DNA of 64,000 nt. It comes from Macrostomum hystrix. Its lineage: Eukaryota > Platyhelminthes > Macrostomidae. Below are positions 44,001 through 52,574 of the stretch, piece by piece. The notes beneath the pieces are model-generated. The model was not told the DNA's origin. It searched no databases and saw only the letters and a list, made by a program, of their open reading frames with translations. Where the stretch lies: NCBI GenBank assembly GCA_950097015.1, contig CATNEN010000039.1:8820501-8884500 (forward strand), read 5' to 3'. The translations under genes and the position numbers were made by a program. The stretch's first letter is position 1; every line of letters starts with the position of its first letter.

Positions 44001-44806
44001 ATAGCATGAATTATCAAGGGGGTATAGCATGAATTATCAAGGGGGTAGCATGAACTATCAAGGGGCTATAGCATGAATTATCAAGGGGCTATAGCATGAA
44101 TTATCAAGGGGGTATAGCATGAATTATCAAGGGGGTAGCATGAATTATCAAGGGGGTATAGCATGAATTATCAAGGGGGTATAGCATGAATTATCAAGGG
44201 GCTATAGCATGAATTATCAAGGGGGTATAGCATGAGTTATCAAGGGGGTAGCATGAATTATCAAGGGGGTAGCATGAATTATCGAGGGGGTAGCATGAAT
44301 TATCAAGGGGGTATAACATGAATTATCAAGGGGGTATAGCATGAATTATCAAGGGGGTATAGCATGAATTATCAAGGGGGTAGCATGAATTATCAAGGGG
44401 GTATAGCATGAATTATCAAGGGGGTATAGCATGAATTATCAAGGGGTATAGCATGAATTATCAAGGGGGTATAGCATGAATTATCAAGGGGGTAGCATGA
44501 ATTATCAAGGGGGTAGCATGAATTATCAAGGGGGTATAGCATGAATTATCAAGGGGGTATAGCATGAATTATCAAGGGGGTATAGCATGAATTATCAAGG
44601 GGGTATAGCATGAATTATCAAGGGGGTAGCATGAATTATCAAGGGGGTAGCATGAATTATCAAGGGGGTATAGCATGAATTATCAAGGGGGTAGCATGAG
44701 TTATCAAGGGGGTAGTATGAATTATCAAGGGGGTATAGCATGAATTATCAAGGGGGTATAGCATGAATTATCAAGGGGGTATAGCATGAATTATCAAGGG
44801 GGTAGT
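41085..44806. repeat. 21/23-bp satellite array, about 170 units
   Basis: The basic unit GGGGGTAGCATGAATTATCAA (21 bp) is mixed with a 23-bp form (GTATAGCATG) and point variants (GAGTTATC, GTAGTATG, GTAGGATG). A block of about 1.1 kb starting near 41460 is repeated almost unchanged 1441 bp downstream, giving a higher-order repeat. After 44050 the 23-bp form dominates. Heptapeptide open frames on both strands follow from the 21-bp period and are not genes. Confidence 0.95.
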
Positions 44807-45106
44807 AGAGAGGATTGCATTCATTGTAGACAGGATTGCATTCTTTGTAGAGAGGATTGCATTCTTTGTAGAGAGGATTGCATTCTTTGTAGAGAGGATT
44901 GCATTCTTTGTAGAGAGGATTGCATTCTTTGTAGAGAGGATTGCATTTTTTGTAGAGAGGATTGCATTCTTTGTAGAGAGGATTGCATTCTTTGTAGAGA
45001 GGATTGCATTCTTTGTAGAGAGGATTGCATTCTTTGTAGAGAGGATTGCATTCTTTGTAGAGAGGATTGCATTCTTTGTAGAGAGGATTGCATTCTTTGT
45101 AGAGAG
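44807..45106. repeat. Second 21-bp minisatellite, about 14 copies
   Basis: Unit AGGATTGCATTCTTTGTAGAG, almost identical copies, joined directly to the preceding satellite at GGTAGTAGAGAGG. Same period, unrelated sequence. Confidence 0.95.
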
Positions 45107-45335
45107 GAGTACTGTTGCACCCATTGCAAATGATTGCGCTTGTAATAATAATAAAGATATTAACAATTGCAGGAGGGCTGTGCGCACTGCCACAACACTT
45201 GGTGACAATAAACCCATAGCCAGCGAGGAGGCAGTTATGCACATTCCTCCGAATCCTGTCCACACGCGCACACAGATACCGTATGCAGGCACACGCTCAC
45301 ATAGGTTTGTACATCTACCCTGACTTTCTCATCGT

Positions 45336-45402
45336 CAGGCAGTGTAAACATTCACTGTGCTTTGGGGTTGGCCCCCAAGGGCGTAAATTGCACGACAAGC
45401 CC
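45336..45402. repeat. Dispersed repeat family 3, copy a
   Basis: TCAGGCAGTGTAAACATTCA...GGGCGTAAATTGCACGACAAG matches 54800-54872 in inverted orientation over about 65 bp with few mismatches. Confidence 0.65.
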
Positions 45403-45560
45403 ACAATACTTCTCTCCGCGGCTGCGACCTAAATAAGAATGTGGCCTCGCCGCAGGACCTTGGCACACACGTTAGACTGCCACACACCTGTGATTGTGCT
45501 TGTATATATTGTGTTCATCAAAATGAAAGTGCACGGTCAATAGAAAGCTCAACAATTAAG

Positions 45561-45620
45561 AGGCCTGCTACATATACGAGCTGCGAATGCATGGCCAGCA
45601 CCGTCTGCCAGCGCCCAGCA
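45561..45620 (+). pseudogene. Relic of a third MFS last exon
   Basis: AGGCCTGCTACATATACG...TGGCCAGCACCGTCTGCCAGC matches the start of MFS exon 2 (48707-48750), including 21 identical bases at 45592-45612, with a small insertion in the middle. It suggests a lost third copy in this tandem family. Confidence 0.6.
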
Positions 45621-46540
45621 ACTATTTATGTTGCTAAGCCAATGTTACAGGCTCACGCGCTGTCTAATATTATTGAGGTTACGCTTTTTCCTATTTCTAC
45701 TTTGAGTGAAGTAGCAGGGAAAGGAATTTTTCTAAAGATTTTAATTGCATTGAATGCTTAGGATTTATTTAATTATTGAAGATATTAAGGATAAGAAAGA
45801 AATAAATGGCGTTATAAATAAATGCCTCCTCGTTCGCAGGCACTCGTTCTTGTTTATTTCATTTGTCCTAGAAGGTTTTGAAATTGTTGAGATAGGGTAA
45901 ATATTCGGTGGTTGTTGCAGAATGAACTGTATTTGCACTAAATGTAGCATTCACTAAATGATTTAAAGTTGTTCTTACTTTCATGACACACAGTGTGTCA
46001 TTTAAAAATCTTATAGAAAAAAAGCAGCGTCCAATTCTAAAAGAGCCAGTCGCATTGGACGCATGACATGTAAGGGTTGACGAAGGCTGTAAGAAGACTA
46101 TAGGAATGGAATGTTAAGACTAAAGGAAAGAGAGCCTCCCACCCCAACTGTGAGGTCTGGGCTTGAGCACATTTGAGCAGATTGAGCATATAGCCTCAAT
46201 CCCGTGACCCTAAAAGCCGCTTCTCTCTTCACGAGCGTCTCTCCGGAAGTGGGCCAGCCACAGCTTGTGCGTGTTGGTCGATTCGTTCACCTATTAAGAA
46301 AGAAAGAAAATATGGGAGTTAAGGAGGTGGGATGCAAATTGGAGTGAAATGCTTTGCGTGCACAGTACAGAGTACTTTGAGCAACAGCTGCTTGGCACAC
46401 TCGCGCATAAATATTCAACTGCAATAGGAGTCCTAGAAAGAGTGGAGCAGGGTGAGCAGTTTTGAAGTCTGTGAGGTACGCCAAACTGTAAATACAGTGG
46501 CTTTAGACTTCAATACACGGGACAATTTAATACAATTTAA

Positions 46541-46545
46541 ACAGC
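46541..46545 (+). promoter_or_regulatory. Candidate trans-splice acceptor of MFS gene B
   Basis: TTTAATACAATTTAAACAG ends at 46544, 11 bases before the start codon, with no upstream exon in view. A T/A-rich tract plus AG just before a start is what an SL acceptor looks like. Confidence 0.4.
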
Positions 46546-46555
46546 GAAGAGACCA

Positions 46556-48809
46556 ATGAAACAGTTGTCCAGAAGTCTGAACATCGAGCAGCGAGAATGG
46601 CTTCTGCTGATCAGCGCCTGCTTGCTGAAGCTCATTTCTGGTCTGTCTCTATCTGGGCCCATCTACGCCAACTTCATGAAGTTGAGCTATGGACTCAGTC
46701 AGCGCCAGCTTGACTTCTGTATCGCAGTCATGTACCTGGGCACTCTGCTTATATTAATAAGTGGCATCTTCTATGATAAATTCGGAGCCCAAAAGTCGAT
46801 CGCGCTTGGTGGCATGCTCTCTACGTTGTCTACCATCTTCCTGATCATTGCAATGGCGTACCCTGAGCCGCTTAAGCCGCATGTGTGGTTGCTTTACCTC
46901 CTGCTGTTCTTGTACGGCCACAGTTTTAACTACAGCTACGTGGCTGCTATCGCATGTTGCATGAGCAGTTTTCAGCCAAGCAGACGGGGCTACATCATGA
47001 CGCTGTTAGACAGCAGTTTCAGTCTGGGACCACCAATTGTGGCCTTCATCTACTATGTTGCTTTTAACAACAGTCACCGCAGTGCCACAGAGCAGAGCCC
47101 CGTCGGAACCCTTATTGTGCTCCTCGTGTTCACCTCAGCCATTCAAATATTTGCGTACGTCTTTCTGACACCTCTAGACAATCGGTTGGATGCCGAAGGT
47201 CTCTCGGAGTCTATGCCTATTCTGGGAGCGCAAAATCAGGAAGAGTCGCAAAAGCTCCGGCAGCCGTCGTACTCTGCTGCGGCTGCCTCATCAGACGACG
47301 AAATCAGCGACACATCGGCGGCGCCGTCATCAGCGACCGAACGAGAATCCAATGAAAACTATCAGCATAACAGTCCTGACGAGGACTGTCTGACCCAGGC
47401 GCGTGAATTCATGACGGCTTGCTTCTCTGCGCGCTTCCTGCCACTCCTGCTGGGCTTGGCCCTCACAATCGCCCCAAACCTGACGGCTTTTATGAACGTC
47501 ACGAGCGTCACTCGCAGCCTATCCCTAACGCCCTATGACGTGTATTTTTTCTGGGTGCCCAGTCTAGCCAGCATGGCCTGGCGCTTCCTGATTGGCCCGC
47601 TAACCGACCGTTACATGCCGCGAGCCAGCCAACGATCCATCGCGCTGCTGGCCGGCGTTGCCTGCTTCGGCGCTCCGGGAGCGTTGATGCTGAGCACTCC
47701 GATTGCTCCTGGTGCCTCCCCGCTCGGCGTCACTATGATGGCCTACATCCTGGCCAACCTGTCAGCGGCCACCCTGTTCACCCTAGCTCCGGTGATCATC
47801 TCCCAGACGGAGCCGCGTCGCCTCTTCGGTCGCCTTTACTCTGCCTGCCTGGTCCTGGGCTCTGCTGCTGCTCTGCCGCTGATGCTGCAGTTTGGAGCGC
47901 TCTACGATATGCATGCGCTACAATGGACAGGTGAGAATTTTCATATCGTATCTCGATTTCTTTCATCGCAGCCTATTGTAGGTAGTCAGTTTCGAGAGCT
48001 ACGTTTTCCCAAGGTAGTCAGGTTTCGATAGCTTGGTTTTCCCAAGGTATATGCCTGTCTGGTTAGAAAAAGTTGCCTATTGTTGTGAAATGATGAGATA
48101 TGAAAGGACTCGCGCGTGTAATATTGTGAAGCTTTCAACAAAAACACGGAATTGCGGGCACAGGGCCTCATAAGTATATAAGTATATTAAAACCTTTACT
48201 TGGGGCGGCAGGAGGAGCAAGGTGAGATAAGAGGGGTGGCCAGGAATTGGGTGGCGGCTGAGCCGGGCGGCAGAAGGACAAATAAACAAGGTGGGCTTGG
48301 ATAGCAAATGGTCGAGGTGAAGAGAAAATGCGGAGGCAGAAAAATCGATAAATTAAAATGTACATTCAGGTAAACAGAGACAGAGGGACAGGAGAATTAA
48401 AGGAGGGAACAGATAGAAGGAGAGCGTTTGTGGTTACAGATTTACAGACACCTATTATCTTAAACTCCCATTTGCAAACTCCCGTTGGGATGTTCGTCAG
48501 TAGCATTGAGCATTGAGCATTGTTTTGCTAGTCTTCTTCCGAAACAACGGGATTGCACCATCGCGTGCAACCAGCACACGTATATATAGAGAGAAAGCGA
48601 CCAGTGCAAATTATATAATATTATCTCATTTATCCTGCACAGCGTCCAACGCTAGAAACGCAACAGCGACGTCCTCGCCTGACATCCAGCCAGAGTGCTT
48701 CGGCCAGGCCTGTTACGTGTACGGAGGCGTGGCCAGCACCGTCTGCCAGCTCGTGGCCATCGCCTGTCTGGCCTACTATGCCGTGACCCTGCGGCTGGCC
48801 AGCACGTGA
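46556..48809 (+). CDS. MFS transporter, nodulin-like/MCH1-like (paralog B)
   Basis: Exons 46556-47930 and 48643-48809, about 513 residues. Twelve membrane segments arranged 6+6. Signature stretches shared with paralog A are SGPIYANFM, QRQLDFCIAVMYLGT, GIFYDKFGAQKSIALGG, SFNYSYVAA, TEQSPVGT, PYDVYFFW, IGPLTDRYMPRAS, SQTEPRRLFGRLYSACLVLGS and CFGQACYVYGGVAST. The central loop (about residues 205-285) is Ser/Glu-rich and diverged between copies. The intron (712 bp, GTGAGA...CACAG) interrupts at the same codon and phase as in A, so the two are tandem duplicates in the same orientation about 12 kb apart. Function is inferred as solute transport across a membrane; substrate unknown. AATAAA at 48823-48828 follows the stop. 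Confidence 0.9.
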
Positions 48810-48829
48810 GCAGCAAAACAGAAATAAAC

Positions 48830-50420
48830 AAAAAGGCGCACGTTCCAGACCTCGCTGAGTACGATGATCTTTTAACCAATTGAATTTATCGCAGGTTTAA
48901 GTATTTTATAATCAATAGCAACTTACATAAACGTGTTTTAAATCGTCATGATTTAGGCGTGAATCTTTTACTATGGAAAACGTGCATCCCAGTAGCCACG
49001 GAAAACCCGCGGAGAATCCACGAATTCACGAATCCACGATTTGCAGGGATTGCAAATAGTATATGTTTTAGCAGCTATCAATAAATTTTAGACTTTTCAA
49101 GACTTTTTAGACTTTAGTACCTAAAGTTCGAAGCAATACGCACGCTTTTTGTCAGTCCCTTCTATGCCATGGATTCTCCGCGGAATTTCCGCGGACAAGG
49201 TTTCAGCGTGAAGATTCGGGAATGATACCATAATTTCGTAAGGTTCACATGTTTTCCCAGTCAGTCTTAACAGCGCAAAGATCCTGTAGCCATTACTACG
49301 AGTATGAGCAGTGCTGATGAATCATAGCGCTCAAAGTTACTCAGACTGTTTGGGAATATCGTTCAGAAATTTTGCGAGTGTCAGTAAAATCCAAGAAAAC
49401 CGACCAATACTTTTACGTTTGGGTCAAGACATTTTCTTCGCCACAATTAAAATTTAAAGTACTTATTGAATTACAATTATTCGGATTGAAATCCATCAAC
49501 TTCCAGAAATAAGCTATGAAACACAAAACATTTGAGAGGAAGTGTTTAACCTGCTGCAAATATATCGAGTCACAACTTATTGTAAAATAGCTACTTAACC
49601 TGGGCTCGCTTGCTTGTTGGCTACTCAAATTGAAGCTACTATATCCACCAATGCTAAATCTCCCATATTTGCTAATCTGTTAGATTTTCCTATTCATTAG
49701 ATTTTTGCAAAGGACATTCATACATTTTTGCCACGGTTCATTTTTGCCAGTGCCATAGGAAAAAATATATTCCTGATCAGTATAGTCGTCATTACTTTAC
49801 GTCATTACATTAAATCTTATTAGTACTCGACCACCATTGACTTAACTGCATGTGGATTTTAAATTTAGTATTTCTATTTAAATGGAAAATGTGTAATTTC
49901 GCAAACGATTTTTAGCAGAATACGAGTAGTATGAGCGAATTACAGAAATATTTACTCCTTCGTATAAAGCTAGACGTAATTCTTAGAATGCATAGCAGTT
50001 AAAAGCCCTTGTGGGCAATAGATTCATTCAGACAATAAGCCGCAGACCTCACAGAAGCAGATAATTTTATGCTGCATAATTTCTTATCACACAAAAAGCA
50101 GAGAGCCTTGCAAGGGCTAGGTTCATTAGCATTTTATATTTTACGCATCTTATCAAAGCGTCACCGAACGGTATCACCAAGTTGCATGCAGGACGTTTCT
50201 TCGTGAGCACTTTCTTGGCTGCAGTCTTCATGTTTGTATTGAATCGCTTCAAAATTGCGAAGAGTACTTCATCAAGCAGTCTAGTCGATAAAACCGTCAA
50301 CTGTTTTGAAGAGAGATAATTAAAATCGAGGATTTTAACAGGAGGAGAATCATGATGAATTTTTTTAACGAAGAGACAAATTCTAACCCCAATTTGTACA
50401 TTCAATAATAATAATTAATA
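48830..50420. other. AT-rich intergenic, no gene recognised
   Basis: Near 48980-49210 there are GC-rich patches (CGCGGAGAATCC and CTCCGCGGAATTTCCGCGG) that are locally palindromic. A 112-codon minus frame at 50067-50405 has no recognisable motif and overlaps AT-rich DNA; I do not call it. Confidence 0.5.
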
Positions 50421-50712
50421 ATTGATTACACCTGCCCCAATTGGGTCAGATGTGCAGCCGAAAATGCAGCCGCAGCTAATGCGCGGCGCATCTGAAGACT
50501 GCGTACAGCTGTTCAGTCCATGAACTGGGGGGACGCCACACCCACCTTCATTTATCCCAGCTGATGCTGGTACCCATTTAACAGCTGGGTGAACTGAAGC
50601 AATGCAGAGTTAAGTGTCTTGCAAAAGGACACAAATTGTTCCAGTGGAGTCGGCAATCGAACCCCCGACCTTTAAGTCGTGAGTCCGACGCCCTAACCAC
50701 TAGGCTAAAACC
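50421..50712 (-). mobile_element. tRNA-derived SINE, copy 1
   Basis: Transcribed from high to low coordinate. The head at about 50640-50712 has an A box (TAGCCTAGTGGTTAGG) and a B box (GGGTTCGATTGCC); alignment of the anticodon region suggests a tRNA-Val(CAC)-like origin. The body contains the conserved-looking block TTGCAAAAGGACACAA region (complement here) and CAGCTGATGCTGG, then ends in a TA-rich tail (TAATTAATAATTATTATT-like). Copy 2 at 53163 shares head, body and tail. Confidence 0.85.
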
Positions 50713-50849
50713 TCTCTTGAATCCTTGTTGATTAAAAATTATGAGTCTATACCCCAGTCTCTTTTCTGAGTTTGGGTAAGTGACAAAGTAGCTTGCCGAA
50801 AGCGAAACACTTGCTATAACTTTTATATGAAAATTTGAACATTTATCTT

Positions 50850-51060
50850 TAAATCAGTTTCCTTAGGATCATTTCCTTTCCATTTTCACTCTATCCGATG
50901 AAACAACTTACGGAATCACACAGCATCGCATTGTCGAGATATTCAACGATTCTCGTCGAGGTGTCTGGTGGCAAAAACCCACCGATATGGGAATATTTTT
51001 TCTGCTTAAAAGATTTCATCATGTAACCATGTCGGCTATATTGTTCTTGAGTACGAGTTT
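50850..51060 (+). repeat. Dispersed repeat family 1, copy b
   Basis: Matches 30440-30650 in order and spacing. An inverted partial copy lies at 51900-51975, on the other side of the hAT element. Confidence 0.55.
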
Positions 51061-51125
51061 ACTACATATTGATTTTTTATGAATTTTTATTGATCATTGA
51101 AATAAACTACGAGCTAGATTAGCAT

Positions 51126-51874
51126 CAGTGGCGCAACCAGGTTTTGCCTTAGGGGGGCGGTCTTTGCGTACATTACCCTTTGCGTACATTGCCCTTTGCG
51201 TACATTGCCCTTTGCGTACATTGCCCTTTGCATACATTGCCCTTTGCGTACATTGCCCTTTGCGTACATTTCCCTTTGCGTACATTACCCTTTGCGTACA
51301 TTGCCCTTTGCGTACATTGCCCTTTGCGTACATTGCCCTTTGCGTACATTGCCCTTTGCGTACATTGCCCTTTGCGTACATTGCCCTTTGCGTACATTGC
51401 CCTTTGCGTACATTGCCCTTTGCGTACATTGCCCTTTGCGTACATTGCCCTTTGCGTACATTGCCCTTTGCGTACATTGCCCTTTGCGTACATTGCCCTT
51501 TGCGTACATTGCCCTTTGCGTACATTGCGCCGCGGGTCGAAGGGGGGCGGCCGCCAGGTGGAGCGCGCTCTGTTTCGCGGTTTTCGCCCATCATTCCTGG
51601 GCCAATTTCAAGGGCCGGTAGGGTAGGGCCCAGACGATTTAAAAGGTTTAAAAATCAGAACGCACGCACGATTATAATGAAAGCTTGAAAATTAATATAT
51701 GACTAATGGGTCTTGGACTTGGTCTTTTGGTCTATGTACGTTGGACTTGGGGGACAGGGAATGAGATGATAAGGTTATAATTATTAAGAAGCGTCTTGGC
51801 TTGCCCTTTGCGTACATTGCCCCCGCGGGACGAAGAGGGGGGCGGCCGCCACCCCCCCCCTGATTGCGCCACTG
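51126..51874. mobile_element. Nonautonomous hAT element (749 bp)
   Basis: Terminal inverted repeats CAGTGGCGCAACCAGG (left) and CAGTGGCGCAATCAGG (right, read inward) have one mismatch in 16. The flanks carry a perfect 8-bp duplication ATTAGCAT (51118-51125 and 51875-51882). Eight-base duplications and CAGTGGCG-type ends are characteristic of hAT transposons. No transposase is present; the interior is a 16-bp minisatellite and G/C-rich DNA. Open frames of 140-186 codons here come from the minisatellite. Confidence 0.9.
51160..51530. repeat. 16-bp minisatellite inside the hAT element, about 23 copies
   Basis: Unit TGCGTACATTGCCCTT with rare variants (CATACATT, ATTACCC, ATTTCCC). A single further unit lies near the right end (51803-51818). 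Both the array end and that lone unit are followed by the same CCGCGGG...GAAG...GGGGGGCGGCCGCC block. Confidence 0.95.
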
Positions 51875-51899
51875 ATTAGCATAGAGGTTCAAACAGAGC

Positions 51900-51975
51900 G
51901 ATGAATTTTATGTTCTTGTCACAAGGGTATACGACAAGAATTGCTGAATATCTCGACGATATGACGTCGGACGGC
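51900..51975 (-). repeat. Dispersed repeat family 1, inverted partial copy
   Basis: The complement reads ATCGTCGAGATATTCAGCAA TTCTTGTCG (split here), matching ATTGTCGAGATATTCAACGA at 50932. Confidence 0.5.
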
Positions 51976-52574
51976 TTCGAAAGTGAAAGTTTTAGTTCAT
52001 CGTAAAGGGCGGAAAATGTTGATCTACGCTAGTATATTGGTGGACTTACACGAAAATCGGTCATTATGTTTGGGAGCTATTGTGAAGTAGGCGTGTGGGG
52101 TATTTAAAATACTCCCACGTGGTCGTTCCCCAGTGGGAAAATAGCGTGGTTATTCTACGTTAAACGTTTTTAACTCTCTAAGCTTTCGGTCACTCATCCT
52201 AGTTAGGTACGCTCGTCGTATGATACTGATTAGTAGGAACAAAGATGATAACACAAGCACGATAAATTTCGAGTTTATTTGTTTCATGTGAGAGTACTGT
52301 TTATTGTGGCTCGTTATAAGAAAAAATTAAAGTTCAATGAAAAATTAGAACACTCATTTTGATACGGATCACCGATGGAACCAACACATTAAAGGGCTAG
52401 ATTAGCGCACAGTCTTCTAAGAGAATGACAAATATAGAGAAGGAAATAGTTTTTACCTTCATTTGCAACTCTCCGTCTTCAAGATATCAACTACCCGACA
52501 GGGTTGAGTGGGCATAAATCGAAAAGCTTAATTATGTGTGGCATTGAAAAGCCAGCTTGTCCTAAAAAAGCCAT
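51976..52574. other. 3' flank of the DEG/ENaC gene
   Basis: AT-rich. Candidate poly(A) signals for the minus-strand gene (TTTATT on the plus strand) lie at 52274-52279 and about 52300. No other feature. Confidence 0.5.

Larger units (their letters stand above)
45107..46540. other. Intergenic upstream of MFS gene B
   Basis: Holds a dispersed repeat (45336-45400) and an MFS exon relic (45561-45612), listed separately. A palindrome TGACACACAGTGTGTCA lies near 45984. No other gene recognised. Confidence 0.55.

Noticed and set aside
41235-44007. Heptapeptide-repeat proteins on both strands
   Set aside because: Artefact of the 21-bp satellite; frames shift wherever a 23-bp unit occurs.
45441-45761. 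106-codon plus-strand ORF
   Set aside because: It overlaps the MFS exon relic in another frame and has no protein-like features.
50067-50405. 112-codon minus-strand ORF
   Set aside because: No motif, no splice context, AT-rich background; chance frame is more likely, although I cannot exclude a decayed gene.
50640-50712. Functional tRNA-Val gene
   Set aside because: Acceptor and anticodon stems do not pair well and it is joined to a SINE body repeated at 53163.
51094-51688. Proteins of 140-186 residues rich in CVHCPLRTLPFAY-type repeats
   Set aside because: They are the 16-bp minisatellite inside a hAT element read in several frames.
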